From positions 1 to 53,111 of the forward strand of contig JAZLDG010000095.1 in NCBI GenBank assembly GCA_045614565.1: a stretch of DNA of 53,111 nucleotides, read 5' to 3'. Numbering within the stretch: the first letter of the stretch is position 1; the number at the start of each line of letters is the position of its first letter. This document shows positions 7,795 through 17,572 of this stretch, piece by piece. The stretch is from Scatosoma sp045614565. GTDB lineage: Bacteria > Bacillota > Clostridia > Christensenellales > Borkfalkiaceae. Position numbers and translations under genes: made by a program. A model generated the notes under the pieces. It saw only the letters and a list, made by a program, of their open reading frames with translations, ran no database searches and was not told the origin of the DNA.

Positions 7795-8981
7795 AAGTTT
7801 TAATGATAAACTCTGTTTGCGGTATTCGTAGTACAGGACGAATTTGTACGGATATTGCGGAATTGCTTGAAAAGCAAGGGCATGAATGTAAGATTGCCTA
7901 TGGGAGAGAAATTGTTCCTGAAAAATATCGAAAATACGCGGTGAAAATTGGTAATACGTTATCGGTTAGACTAGATGCTTTGAAAACCCGTATTTTTGAT
8001 AATGCTGGTTTTAATTCGAAATTAGCGACCAAAAAATTTATAAAGTGGGTTAGGAAGTATGACCCTGATGTAATTCACTTGCATAATTTACATGGATATT
8101 ATCTAAACATTGAGATCCTATTTCAGTATTTAAAAACGTGTAAAAAAAGAATTATTTGGACTTTGCATGACTGTTGGGCGTTTACAGGACATTGCGCACA
8201 TTTTGATTTTGTTGGATGTAAGCGGTGGGAAAAAGGCTGCTTTCAATGTTTTCAGAAAAAGAGATATCCTAAAAGTCTATTATTCAATCGAGCCAAGCTT
8301 AATTATTCTAGAAAAAAAGATTTGATGAGTGGAGTTAAAGATATGACAATCATTACTCCTTCATACTGGTTAGCGGAATTGGTAAAGAAGTCTTTTTTAC
8401 AAGAATATAGAATTAAGGTAGTTCCTAATGGTATCGATTTGAATGTTTTTCAGCCAACAAAAAATAGCATAAGAGAAATATACAATTTACAAGATAAACT
8501 AATTATATTAGGAGTAGCTAGTGCTTGGGATAAGTATAAAGGCTTGCAGGATTTTGTCGAATTATCGCAAAGTATAGATGAGTGTTATCAGGTTGTTTTG
8601 GTTGGTTTGACAAAGGAACAAAGTAGGAATTTATCGAAGCAAATCTTGGTGATTCCGAGGACGGACTCGGTGGAAGAACTTGCTCAATGGTATACAGCGG
8701 CAAATGTTTTTTTAAATTTGAGCATGGAAGAAACTATGGGATTAACAACGGTTGAAGCGATGGCGTGTGAGACACCTGTTATTGTCTACAATAAAACAGC
8801 CTTGCCTGAAGTAGTTGCTTTTGATAGCGGGATTGTTGTGGATGCTATAGTGGAGGATGTTATTAAAGCATTACCTGAATCTAAAAAATTTTCGGGGGAA
8901 CGGTGTAGAATGCAAGCGAAAAAGTTTGATAAATATGTTCAATATAACAAATATCTGGAATTATATAAGGAAAATCAATGA
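7791..8981 (+). CDS. GT4 glycosyltransferase, 396 aa
   Basis: A two-domain GT-B enzyme. The N-terminal half has MINSVCGIRSTGRICTDIA and the HLHNLHGYYLN and TLHDCWAFTGHC segments seen in WcaC-like capsule transferases. The C-terminal half carries a glycine-rich/EETMG motif (SMEETMGLTTVEAMACETP) that binds the nucleotide sugar. The sugar transferred cannot be told from sequence. Its start overlaps the preceding stop and its stop overlaps the next start by four bases each, so the three GT4 genes are translationally coupled. Confidence 0.85.
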   Translation: MKVLMINSVCGIRSTGRICTDIAELLEKQGHECKIAYGREIVPEKYRKYAVKIGNTLSVRLDALKTRIFDNAGFNSKLATKKFIKWVRKYDPDVIHLHNLHGYYLNIEILFQYLKTCKKRIIWTLHDCWAFTGHCAHFDFVGCKRWEKGCFQCFQKKRYPKSLLFNRAKLNYSRKKDLMSGVKDMTIITPSYWLAELVKKSFLQEYRIKVVPNGIDLNVFQPTKNSIREIYNLQDKLIILGVASAWDKYKGLQDFVELSQSIDECYQVVLVGLTKEQSRNLSKQILVIPRTDSVEELAQWYTAANVFLNLSMEETMGLTTVEAMACETPVIVYNKTALPEVVAFDSGIVVDAIVEDVIKALPESKKFSGERCRMQAKKFDKYVQYNKYLELYKENQ

Positions 8982-10081
8982 AAGTATTATTTATAACAAA
9001 TGTTCCGTCACCATATCGTGTGGATTTTTTTAATGAGCTGGGAAAATATTGTGATTTAACAGTAGTTTTTGAGAAAAAAGCTTCCAATGAAAGAGATGCA
9101 TCTTGGCGGAATTATACATTTAAAACGTTTAAGGGGATTTTTTTGAAAGGTATATCCATTTCTACGGATAGTGCTTTTTGTTTCGGATTAAATAAAATCA
9201 TTAAAAACGGACATTTTGATAAAATAATATGTACCAATTTTTCTTCGCTCACAGGTATGCGCTCCATTCTTTATATGAGAAGAAAAAAGATTTCTTACTT
9301 TTTAGAAAGCGATGGGGGGTTTGAAAAAAGTGGAATAGGATTAAGAGAAAGGATAAAAAAATATTTTATTCGTGGAGCAGAAGGATATTTTAGTACAAGC
9401 GATGTGCATGATCAATATTATTTGAAGTATGGTGCAGAAAAGAAAAAGATATATCGTTATCCGTTTACGTCTTTGTTAAAAAAAGATATTATAGTCGATT
9501 CTTTAGATAATAAGGAAAGAGCTGCGCTGAGGCGATTATTGGGAATGAACGAATCTAAAATTATTCTTACAGTAGGGCAGTTTATCCATCGAAAAGGATT
9601 TGATTTATTGTTGCGCGCTTCGGTGGGATTACCGCAAGACGTAGGGGTTTATTTTGTTGGAGGAGTTCCTACGGATGAATATTTGCAAATGAAAGAGAAA
9701 TTAGGACTGCGTAACGTACATTTTGAAGGATTTAAATTAAAAGAAGAATTAAAAAAATATTATCAAGCGGCAGACTTGTTTGTTTTACCTACGAGAGAAG
9801 ATATATGGGGGCTTGTTGTGAATGAAGCTATGGCAAATGGATTGCCAGTTATAACGACTGATAAATGTGTTGCGGGGATAGAATTGGTTCAAAACGAGCG
9901 AAATGGATTTATCGTAAGGTCGGAAGATTATTTAGCGTTGCAAGAAGCGCTTTTAAAAACATTAAGTGATAATAATGCCTGCTCTTTTATGGGCAAAGAG
10001 AGTTTAAGTATAATCAAAGAATATACAATTGAAAAAATGAGCGAAAGACATTTAAAGGTTTTAGGGGGGGCGTATGAGTAA
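8978..10081 (+). CDS. GT4 glycosyltransferase, 367 aa
   Basis: The protein begins with VLFITNVPSPYRVDFFNELG, a common opening of GT-B capsule transferases. It carries VGQFIHRKGFDLLLRA at the start of the C-terminal domain and LPTREDIWGLVVNEAMANGLP as the donor-binding EX7E-type motif. Acceptor and donor are not predictable. A short AAGG ribosome site precedes the ATG. The stop overlaps the next gene by eight bases. Confidence 0.85.
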   Translation: MKVLFITNVPSPYRVDFFNELGKYCDLTVVFEKKASNERDASWRNYTFKTFKGIFLKGISISTDSAFCFGLNKIIKNGHFDKIICTNFSSLTGMRSILYMRRKKISYFLESDGGFEKSGIGLRERIKKYFIRGAEGYFSTSDVHDQYYLKYGAEKKKIYRYPFTSLLKKDIIVDSLDNKERAALRRLLGMNESKIILTVGQFIHRKGFDLLLRASVGLPQDVGVYFVGGVPTDEYLQMKEKLGLRNVHFEGFKLKEELKKYYQAADLFVLPTREDIWGLVVNEAMANGLPVITTDKCVAGIELVQNERNGFIVRSEDYLALQEALLKTLSDNNACSFMGKESLSIIKEYTIEKMSERHLKVLGGAYE

Positions 10082-11006
10082 GCTTCGAATATCATTATTA
10101 ATTCCAACAATGAATAGACCGCTTGCATTGAAGAGGACCTTGCAAAATTATTTCCAAGGAGATAATTATCCATCACAGGTTGTTGTTGTGGATCAGAGTG
10201 AAGAAGATGTTATCGCAAAAGAAATAAAGGATATTTTATCTGTTTATTCTGATATTGTGGATACTTTGTATATTCGACAAGAGGTTCCGTCTTTAACAAA
10301 GGCGAGAAATGTTGCTTTAAAATATGCGAAAGAAGAAATAGTTGTTTGTTCGGATGACGATGTGGATGTATATGAATATACGTTGCAAAACGTATTGAAG
10401 GTATTTGAGAAATCAGAAATAGCAATGATTGCAGGATTGGATGATAATGCGGAGACGAATAAGTCTAAAATAGGATATTTTTTGGGGTTTAAGTCGTTGA
10501 AGAATCGAAAAATCGGTCATGTGACAAAATCGATGCTAGGGCGTTATCCGCGTTTTGTTTTTGGACAAGTCGAGACGCAATGGGCAATGGGATACTTCTT
10601 TGCATTTCGCAAATCCTTAGCAGAAAAGTATCACTTGGCTTGGGATGAAAAGTTGTTAAGCTATGCGTATGCAGAGGATCTCGATTTTAGTTACACGTAC
10701 TATAAAGCGGCTCAAAAGGAAGGGCTTAAATGTGTATTAGACGAAAAGGTTAGAGTAAAGCATTGTTGTTCGAAAGAATATAGAATAGCGTCAAGAAAAA
10801 GCACATTTATGTATGTATGCCATAGAAAATATTTAAGCGTGAAACATAATATGGGGATAGGCTCAAATCTTGCACTATGGTGGAGCAATTATTGTATGTT
10901 GTGGATTAGACGATTAAGAAAAGAGAAACCTGCAGATTTCAAAGATGCGATAAAGTTTGCGAGAAAAAACAAACAGGATATTCTTCAGGGCAAATTTTTG
11001 TTTTAA
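10074..11006 (+). CDS. GT2 glycosyltransferase, 310 aa
   Basis: This is a GT-A fold inverting transferase. The opening ISLLIPTMNRPLALKRTLQ and VVDQSEED bind the nucleotide, and the metal-binding DxD is within CSDDDVDVYE (about residues 92-101). A candidate catalytic segment is YAEDLDFSYTYYKA. There is no membrane segment, so it acts on lipid-linked acceptor from the cytoplasm. It sits at the end of the block of overlapping transferase genes, with a GGGGGG stretch as an unusual ribosome site. Confidence 0.85.
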   Translation: MSKLRISLLIPTMNRPLALKRTLQNYFQGDNYPSQVVVVDQSEEDVIAKEIKDILSVYSDIVDTLYIRQEVPSLTKARNVALKYAKEEIVVCSDDDVDVYEYTLQNVLKVFEKSEIAMIAGLDDNAETNKSKIGYFLGFKSLKNRKIGHVTKSMLGRYPRFVFGQVETQWAMGYFFAFRKSLAEKYHLAWDEKLLSYAYAEDLDFSYTYYKAAQKEGLKCVLDEKVRVKHCCSKEYRIASRKSTFMYVCHRKYLSVKHNMGIGSNLALWWSNYCMLWIRRLRKEKPADFKDAIKFARKNKQDILQGKFLF

Positions 11007-11021
11007 GGAGTAAATGTAAAG

Positions 11022-12206
11022 ATGGAAATGTTTAAAACAAAAAAGGGGGACATAGGTGGCTTTTTGGCTGGAGTATGTTTTCTCTGTAATATTTCTCAAA
11101 TTCCGCAATTGATGGGGAATTCGCTCTTAAGAATTTTATATTTGAGTTTATGGATAATTTTGTTTTTTATACTGTGCCTAAGGAGTGAAAAATTTCAGAT
11201 TTTACCTCTTGTGCCTTTAATTATATTTGATATTTTTTGCGCTTTATTTCAGTTTGCTAGTTTAATAGGGAACCAGACACAAAGCTATTTTACATCCAAT
11301 TTGTTTCAACCCATGCATCTCTGTGCATTTATATTAATAATTGGTATGATGTGTGGAAAATCTTTGACGCATAAAGATTTTCAAAATGTGGCATTTGCAT
11401 TTATAGTTAGTGCGCTGATTGTTGCGGCTGCTATTTATTTAAATGTATTTAGAGGTACTAATTGGGCGAGCGAAGGGGCGTATTTATATAGCTCAAAAAA
11501 TTCGGCGGGGCAAATTTTTTTAACGGCAATCGTGTTGCTTCTTTTTATGTTTAATGAAAAGAATAAAATATTGACATTGCTTATTTCAGCTGTTTTTATA
11601 TTATTAATTTTTATGATGAAAAGCCGTGCGACCATTTTGAGTGCCGTGATACTTGTTGTATATGACATATTTTTTGTTATAAAAAATCCTAAGAAAAAAG
11701 CATTTTTAATAGTTCTTCTTATTGTAGCGGTAGCCTTTATATTTTTGAATCCTACGTTGTATAATTTAATTATCGAAGAGATTATGTTGCGAAATAAAGA
11801 GTTGACGGATATTACAGGCGTAACCTCCAATCGAGATTTGCACATAAGGCGATTTTTAAAAATGTTTCCGGAGTATTGGTTAATTGGAACCGGCGGCTCA
11901 TATATTGAGTCATTTCCTCTAGCGGGGCTGCTTAGTTATGGAATATTAGGTTTTTTGCCAATCCTTATTTTTTCAATTTATCCGTTATGCACCGCAATTA
12001 AATATAGGAAGCGCAAAGATTTAAAATTGCTTATTTTTATGATTATTGCTTTAAATTTAATGATGTGGTTTAATGGGATTTTTGAGGAATTGTCGCCTTT
12101 CGGACCAGGGGTAAAGTGTTATTTTCTCTGGTTATCAACAGGTATTTTATTGTCAAAAGCGAAGAACGATAGTTATGAGGTGAAAAAGAATGAAAACACA
12201 ATGTAG
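11022..12206 (+). CDS. Wzy/O-antigen-ligase-like polysaccharide polymerase, 394 aa
   Basis: A very hydrophobic protein with roughly ten predicted membrane spans and a longer outward loop (about residues 240-300) containing EIMLRNKELTDITGVTSNRDLHIRRF and the GTGGSY segment, a layout shared with the O-antigen ligase/Wzy superfamily. In a flippase-dependent system it would link finished repeat units on the outer membrane face. It is the only candidate polymerase in the operon. Sequence conservation in this family is weak, so the call rests on topology, position and the loop. AAGGAG lies eleven bases before the ATG. Confidence 0.75.
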   Translation: MEMFKTKKGDIGGFLAGVCFLCNISQIPQLMGNSLLRILYLSLWIILFFILCLRSEKFQILPLVPLIIFDIFCALFQFASLIGNQTQSYFTSNLFQPMHLCAFILIIGMMCGKSLTHKDFQNVAFAFIVSALIVAAAIYLNVFRGTNWASEGAYLYSSKNSAGQIFLTAIVLLLFMFNEKNKILTLLISAVFILLIFMMKSRATILSAVILVVYDIFFVIKNPKKKAFLIVLLIVAVAFIFLNPTLYNLIIEEIMLRNKELTDITGVTSNRDLHIRRFLKMFPEYWLIGTGGSYIESFPLAGLLSYGILGFLPILIFSIYPLCTAIKYRKRKDLKLLIFMIIALNLMMWFNGIFEELSPFGPGVKCYFLWLSTGILLSKAKNDSYEVKKNENTM

Positions 12207-13185
12207 TGTTTCTTTTATTGTTCCTGTCTATAATGTTGAGAGTTATTTAAATGAATGCATTGAAAGTATTTTAATGCAAGATTTAGATAATATGGAGATC
12301 ATTTTGATAAATGATGGATCGACTGATAATAGTAAATCGATTTGTGAGAAGTATATTCAAAGGTACTCTTTTATACGACTAATTGATAAAAAAAATGGGG
12401 GTATTTCATCTGCTAGAAATGAAGGATTGCTTGCAGCGAGAGGAAAATACGTTTGCTTTATTGATAGTGATGATTTTTACAAGAAAAAATTTGCAAAACA
12501 ATTTTTTGAATTGTGCGAAATAAATAATTTAGATATTATAAGAGGCTGGTATGGGATATACGAGGAAGAAAGAAGAAAATTTTTAGACCATGTTCAGTCC
12601 AAGCTTTCGTACATTAATAAGCCTTGTTTGGGACAAGAGTTTTTAATTCTTTCTATCAAGGAACATGCAAATGAAGTTGTTCCTTGGCTTGGTTTTTTTA
12701 AGAGAGAATATCTTTTGAAAAATAATCTTAGTTTCCCTGAAGGGATTGCGTATGAAGAAGATCAATTGTTTTTCCTAAAGGCATTGATTGGGGATGCAAC
12801 TTGTCGGATTATGCAGAGTGATATCGAATTTTACGCGTACAGGAAAAGAATTGGAAGCGCTACAAAAACGCCTACTTATAAGCAAACACAGGATATAATA
12901 TATATTGTTAAAAAAGAAACAGAATTTGTAATACAGTGTGTTAAATCTTCGCGATTAAAAAAGTATTGTTTCAAATATATAACCTCTTCTTTTTACCAAT
13001 TGACATCTATTTATGGGAGAGTAAGCCGAGAAGATAAAGAAAAAGTTGCAAAAACTGTTCCGTGGTCTGTAAAATGGAGATGTTTATGTTATCCTTATGA
13101 TAAACATCAATGGATTAAAATTTTTTTATTTACGTTTGCTCGTTGGGTTGTAGATATAGTATATAGTGGAAGGTTGAAGAGATGA
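12190..13185 (+). CDS. GT2 glycosyltransferase, 331 aa
   Basis: A classical GT-A enzyme: VSFIVPVYNVESYLNECI at the N-terminus, ILINDGSTDNSKSICEKY for nucleotide binding, GGISSARNEGL, and the DxD-type FIDSDDFYKK (metal site). The candidate base lies in GIAYEEDQLFFLKAL. This matches the EpsJ/CpsI-like group of capsule transferases. It overlaps the polymerase gene by 17 bases and has GAGGTG seven bases before the ATG. Donor and linkage are unknown. Confidence 0.88.
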   Translation: MKTQCSVSFIVPVYNVESYLNECIESILMQDLDNMEIILINDGSTDNSKSICEKYIQRYSFIRLIDKKNGGISSARNEGLLAARGKYVCFIDSDDFYKKKFAKQFFELCEINNLDIIRGWYGIYEEERRKFLDHVQSKLSYINKPCLGQEFLILSIKEHANEVVPWLGFFKREYLLKNNLSFPEGIAYEEDQLFFLKALIGDATCRIMQSDIEFYAYRKRIGSATKTPTYKQTQDIIYIVKKETEFVIQCVKSSRLKKYCFKYITSSFYQLTSIYGRVSREDKEKVAKTVPWSVKWRCLCYPYDKHQWIKIFLFTFARWVVDIVYSGRLKR

Positions 13186-14321
13186 AGATAATATTGGTGC
13201 TATTAACGCATATTGATAATTTGCCGCCCGCACGGAATTTATTGCTGGCGCTTACAAAAAATAATGTTGTGGTGGATTTGATTACAATGTATAGTGATTC
13301 CCTTCCACAAGAAGTCAAAGACAGCAAAAATATAACAATATATGACGTTCAATCAAAGATTGAAAACAATCCTTTAAAATGTTTAATCAACCGATTTATT
13401 AGGAGAAAAAAAGTTCGAAAGCTTATTAAAAAATTGGCGAAACAAGATGATGTTATATGGACTGTGACAGATTATGACGCTATGGAGGTAGGGAAACTTC
13501 AATTGAAACATAAACACGTTACTCAATTGATGGAACTTATTAAGGATATTCCAGTGTTTGACGAATTGCCGTTTTTCAAGGCAAATATTAAAAAATATGC
13601 AAAAACTGCAGATGTAGTGATAGTACCAGAGTATAATAGAGCGCATATACAAAAAGCTTATTGGGATTTAGAGAAATTGCCGGTCGTTTTACCTCATAAG
13701 CCAACAATTAATTTTGATAAAAAACATGCAATTAGTCCAGAGCTTGATAAGGCGCGAGAAGTGTTAGAGCAAATAGGTGATAGGAAGATTATATTATATC
13801 AAGGAGTATTTGGTTACGAGCGAGTTTTGGATCAATTTATAGAAGCAGTTGAATTGCTTGGATCGGCGTATTGCATACTTTTAATGGGACGAGATGATGA
13901 GGTTGCTCAAGGTTTAAGGAAAAAATATCCGCATGTATTTTTTATTCCCTTTATTTCGGCACCAAATCATTTATATGTAACAGCACGGGCGCATATTGGG
14001 ATTCTTTCGTACGTAAATAGTAAGGGAATTCGCCATTTCGATCCGTTAAATGCTATATATTGTGCGCCAAATAAGCTTTATGAGTATTCTTGCTTTGGTG
14101 TACCGATGGTAGGAAATAATATTCCGGGATTGGATATTCCATTTCGAATCCATAACATAGGTTTGGTGTCGGAATTAACGGCGGAACATATAGCTGAAGC
14201 AATTCAAACGATCGAAAAGGACTATGAATTGATGAGTAAAAATTGTGAGCAATTTTATGAAAGCGTTAATATTGAAACTATAGTAGATAGCATTATTAAT
14301 GAGCTTAAAGCCAAGGATTGA
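13182..14321 (+). CDS. GT-B glycosyltransferase, 379 aa
   Basis: The two-Rossmann layout is visible: an N-terminal domain starting IILVLLTHIDNLPPARNLLLAL and a C-terminal domain from about residue 200 (IILYQGVFGYERVLDQFIEA) to CAPNKLYEYSCFGVPMVGNN, which is the donor-binding loop. It is more divergent than the other transferases here and family 4 membership is likely but not certain. It overlaps the preceding gene by four bases (ATGA). Confidence 0.78.
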   Translation: MKIILVLLTHIDNLPPARNLLLALTKNNVVVDLITMYSDSLPQEVKDSKNITIYDVQSKIENNPLKCLINRFIRRKKVRKLIKKLAKQDDVIWTVTDYDAMEVGKLQLKHKHVTQLMELIKDIPVFDELPFFKANIKKYAKTADVVIVPEYNRAHIQKAYWDLEKLPVVLPHKPTINFDKKHAISPELDKAREVLEQIGDRKIILYQGVFGYERVLDQFIEAVELLGSAYCILLMGRDDEVAQGLRKKYPHVFFIPFISAPNHLYVTARAHIGILSYVNSKGIRHFDPLNAIYCAPNKLYEYSCFGVPMVGNNIPGLDIPFRIHNIGLVSELTAEHIAEAIQTIEKDYELMSKNCEQFYESVNIETIVDSIINELKAKD

Positions 14322-14323
14322 TT

Positions 14324-15481
14324 ATGTTAAAAGATAAATTGCGTGGAAAAGATATAAAAGATAGTTTTTTGTTTTTATTAGCGATTCCTTTTGCGTTTTT
14401 TAAAAGGATATTTAATAGGAATATTTGGTTAGTTTCTGAACGCCCTAAAGAAGCGCGCGATAATGGGTATTGGTTTTTTAAATATGTTCGTGAAAATTAT
14501 TCTCAACAAAAAGTTTATTATGTGATTACAAAAAATGCTTCGGATATAAAAAAAATTGAACAATACGGCAATATTGTTTATTTCAATACATTTAAGCACT
14601 ACGTTATATATTTGGCTAGCAAATTTCATATTAGCGCACATGTTAATTCTGATTCGCCGAATAGTCGCGTATCTAACTTTTTAGAAACGCATGGGCTGTT
14701 AAAAAACAAGAGAATCTTTTTACAACACGGGATAACGAAAGATAAGATTAGTTTTGGTTATTATACCTGTAGCAGAGCGGATATGTTTGTGTGTGCTGCA
14801 AAACCGGAATGGGAGTTTTGTCGTCAAGAATTTGGTTATCCAGAAGGGAATGTGCAGCTTTTAGGATTTGCTAGGTTTGACGGACTAGACGTCAAAGAAA
14901 TAAAAAGACAGATATTATTGATGCCCACGTGGCGGGCATGGTTAGCTAATTCGTCGAAAAAGGATTTTAGGCAGAGTGAATACTGGAAACGATACGTTAG
15001 TTTTTTAAAGAATGAAGAACTTAATTGTTTTTTAGAACGGGAACGGCTTCAGTTAATATTTTTCCCTCATCCTGATATGCAGCCATATTTGGATATGTTT
15101 TCTTCCAAAAATAAAAATATTGTAATAGCAAATGCTCAAAGCTACGAAGTGCAAGCGTTATTAAAAGAATCTTTGGCGTTAATAACAGATTACTCAAGTG
15201 TTGCGTTTGATATGGCCTATATGGATAAACCAATATGTTATTATCATTTTGATTATGATGACTATAGAAAAGGGCAGCATCCGGAGGGGTATTTTTCTTA
15301 TAAACGCGATGGATTTGGGCCTGTGGTAGAAACTGAAATAGATATTGTGAATTTTTTAGAGACCTGCGCGAGAAATCAATTTAAGTCGGAACTAGAATAT
15401 CAGTTTAGAGCAAATAGTTTCTTTACGTTAAGAGATAAGAACAATTGTCAAAGAATATTTGATGCGATAAAAAAGCTATAA
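14324..15481 (+). CDS. TagB/TagF-like CDP-glycerol (polyol-phosphate) transferase, 385 aa
   Basis: Members of this family transfer glycerol phosphate or a related polyol phosphate from a CDP-linked donor, as in teichoic acid synthesis. The hallmarks are FLQHGITKDKISFGYY, LMPTWRAWL, FFPHPDMQPYL and the C-terminal ITDYSSVAFDMAYMDKPICY. The ATG at 14324 with AAGGA six bases upstream is preferred over the TTG at 14318. Its presence suggests a phosphodiester-linked substituent in the capsule repeat. No tagD/ispD-like gene for the CDP donor lies in the window, so the donor must come from elsewhere. Confidence 0.88.
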   Translation: MLKDKLRGKDIKDSFLFLLAIPFAFFKRIFNRNIWLVSERPKEARDNGYWFFKYVRENYSQQKVYYVITKNASDIKKIEQYGNIVYFNTFKHYVIYLASKFHISAHVNSDSPNSRVSNFLETHGLLKNKRIFLQHGITKDKISFGYYTCSRADMFVCAAKPEWEFCRQEFGYPEGNVQLLGFARFDGLDVKEIKRQILLMPTWRAWLANSSKKDFRQSEYWKRYVSFLKNEELNCFLERERLQLIFFPHPDMQPYLDMFSSKNKNIVIANAQSYEVQALLKESLALITDYSSVAFDMAYMDKPICYYHFDYDDYRKGQHPEGYFSYKRDGFGPVVETEIDIVNFLETCARNQFKSELEYQFRANSFFTLRDKNNCQRIFDAIKKL

Positions 15482-15501
15482 TTTAAAAGGAGACTCATAA
15501 T

Positions 15502-16464
15502 ATGGAGGAGCTGATTTCTGTAATAGTTCCAATATACAATATCGAAAGGTATATTGACAGATGTGTGGAGAGTATCTTAAATTCTACATATTCCAATATT
15601 GAAATTATTTTAGTGAACGATGGATCTGAGGATGATGGTAGTGCTGTTTGTGATAATTGGGGGCAGAAAGATACAAGAATAAAAGTTGTCCATAAGAGGA
15701 ATGGGGGATTGAGTTCCGCGCGAAATGCTGGTTTGGCGGTTGCAGAAGGGGAATATGTTTCATTTATCGATGGGGATGACGAAATAAGTCCTATGATGTT
15801 TGAAAGGTTGTATGAAAAAATAGCGCAAAAGAATTCGGATATTTCTATGTGTCGCATGGAGAAGATTGAAGGACACAAGAGATATATAACGCGCGCTTTT
15901 CCTCAGGGAAAGGAGGAAATGAATTTAACCTCAAAAGAAGCAATACAATTATTATTAAAAGATGAAATAGATTGTAGTGCTTGTTTGAAATTATATAAAA
16001 AGTCTTTATTTGATGGTATAATTTTCCCGGTGGGTATTACCAATGAGGACTTTGCGATAATGTATCGAATTTTTGCCAAGGCGACTCAAGTTACTTATAT
16101 CCAAGATGTTCTTTATTATTATTACTATAGAGAGAATAGTATAACCACTACTAAGTTTAATGAGAGGCAGTTTGATAAATTTGATAACGCGTTACACATG
16201 GTGGAATATGTCGAGAAAAATTTTCCTGATTTGAAGTTGGAGGCGTCCTTTTATTTATATAGGCAAACTATGTACCTATTGAAAAAACTTTGCTGTTCGA
16301 ATTTAGAAAATGCATATCGAGAGAGATATTTGCAATTAAAAAAAAGATTGAGAAAAGGAACGGGATGTTTTATTTTTTCTAAAAATTATTCTATAAAGGA
16401 AAAGGGAATGTATTTGTGTCTGGCTTGGTTACCTGCATTGTATAAAAGGATTAATAAGAGATAA
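15502..16464 (+). CDS. GT2 glycosyltransferase, 320 aa
   Basis: A second EpsJ-like GT-A enzyme: ISVIVPIYNIERYIDRCV, ILVNDGSEDDGSAVCDNW, GGLSSARNAGLAVAEGEY and FIDGDDEISP (DxD). The ITNEDFAIMYRIF segment matches the E-D-x-x position expected for the catalytic base. An AAGGAG site lies ten bases before the ATG. It is similar in layout to the protein at 12190 but clearly not a recent duplicate. Sugar specificity is unknown. Confidence 0.88.
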   Translation: MEELISVIVPIYNIERYIDRCVESILNSTYSNIEIILVNDGSEDDGSAVCDNWGQKDTRIKVVHKRNGGLSSARNAGLAVAEGEYVSFIDGDDEISPMMFERLYEKIAQKNSDISMCRMEKIEGHKRYITRAFPQGKEEMNLTSKEAIQLLLKDEIDCSACLKLYKKSLFDGIIFPVGITNEDFAIMYRIFAKATQVTYIQDVLYYYYYRENSITTTKFNERQFDKFDNALHMVEYVEKNFPDLKLEASFYLYRQTMYLLKKLCCSNLENAYRERYLQLKKRLRKGTGCFIFSKNYSIKEKGMYLCLAWLPALYKRINKR

Positions 16465-16465
16465 A

Positions 16466-17539
16466 ATGAAAAAGTTAATTAAAAAGTTTATAGGGTACAT
16501 AAAAAAGATACGTAGAGAAATAATTTTTTCTTTGAATTTTGGGCAAAAGATAAAAAGATTACATAATAGTAATGAAAAAGTTTTTGTATGCGTTGATTCT
16601 GCAGTGCATGGAAATATGGGGGATCAAGCGTTGGGATTCTGTCGATTGAAGTTTTTACAGGCTATTGGCATTTCAAAAAAAAATATTCTAGAATATACCG
16701 CTCGTGATAGGATGCGTTTTTGGCCACAAATTTGTAAGGCTCATCGAGAATCAGATATTATTGTTTTGCGTGGTGGTGGATATTGGGGCGATTTGTGGTT
16801 AGATGGTTTTGAGTCCATATTGGAGTATATTAAATTATTTCCTAAAAATCCTATTATTATTTTCCCGCAATCTGTATACTTTTCCAATACTGAAAAAGGG
16901 AGAGAGGTTCTTGAGCTGTCGAAAAAAATTGTGGGTGAGGCACAGAACCTTACAATTTGTGCGCGGGATAAAAATTCGGGGAGATTGTTGAAAGAATATT
17001 ATCCGAAAATCAAAGTGCTGACTATGCCGGATACAGTTTTGTCTTATAAACCGGATATTAAAAGAAAGTCTAACGAATTAAGCAATAAAATACTATTATG
17101 CCTTCGTAATGATAAAGAGAAAAGTATTTCGTTTGATGTCGCTCAAGAGTTGTGCAAAATAGAGCAAGATCGAATTATTTTTTTTCAGGATACAAGTATT
17201 GATTTCAATTTAAAAAGAATAAATCAAAGGGAAAAGAACTTGGTGAAGATTTGGAATGTTTTTTTGCAAGCAAAATGTGTTGTCACGGATCGGTTGCATG
17301 GGATGATTTTTTCGACCATATTGGGGGTTCCTTGTATTGTGTTGAATAATATAGATGGTAAAGTTGAGAATCAATACGAATGGTTGAAGGATAATTTATC
17401 CTATGTAAAATATGTCGAGACGGCTGCGCAATTTCAGGAGGCGTATAAATATATTGACGGTTGTAATCATACCGAATATCCTATAGGTAATATGATTCCG
17501 CTATTTAAGGAATTGAAAGAGTGCTTATTGAGTTTATAA
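16466..17539 (+). CDS. Polysaccharide pyruvyl transferase family protein, 357 aa
   Basis: Family enzymes (CsaB, EpsI/EpsO, WcaK types) add a pyruvate ketal from phosphoenolpyruvate to a sugar. The GNMGDQALGFCRLKFLQA segment, IVLRGGGYWGD, IIIFPQSVYF, CARDKNSGRLL and C-terminal VVTDRLHGMIFSTILGVP are the conserved blocks of the superfamily. A pyruvylated capsule, giving extra negative charge, is therefore predicted; some homologues are glycosyltransferases instead. It starts one base after the stop of the previous gene. Confidence 0.85.
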   Translation: MKKLIKKFIGYIKKIRREIIFSLNFGQKIKRLHNSNEKVFVCVDSAVHGNMGDQALGFCRLKFLQAIGISKKNILEYTARDRMRFWPQICKAHRESDIIVLRGGGYWGDLWLDGFESILEYIKLFPKNPIIIFPQSVYFSNTEKGREVLELSKKIVGEAQNLTICARDKNSGRLLKEYYPKIKVLTMPDTVLSYKPDIKRKSNELSNKILLCLRNDKEKSISFDVAQELCKIEQDRIIFFQDTSIDFNLKRINQREKNLVKIWNVFLQAKCVVTDRLHGMIFSTILGVPCIVLNNIDGKVENQYEWLKDNLSYVKYVETAAQFQEAYKYIDGCNHTEYPIGNMIPLFKELKECLLSL

Positions 17540-17572
17540 TTAATAAAAATAACTATTAAATAAGGTCATCAC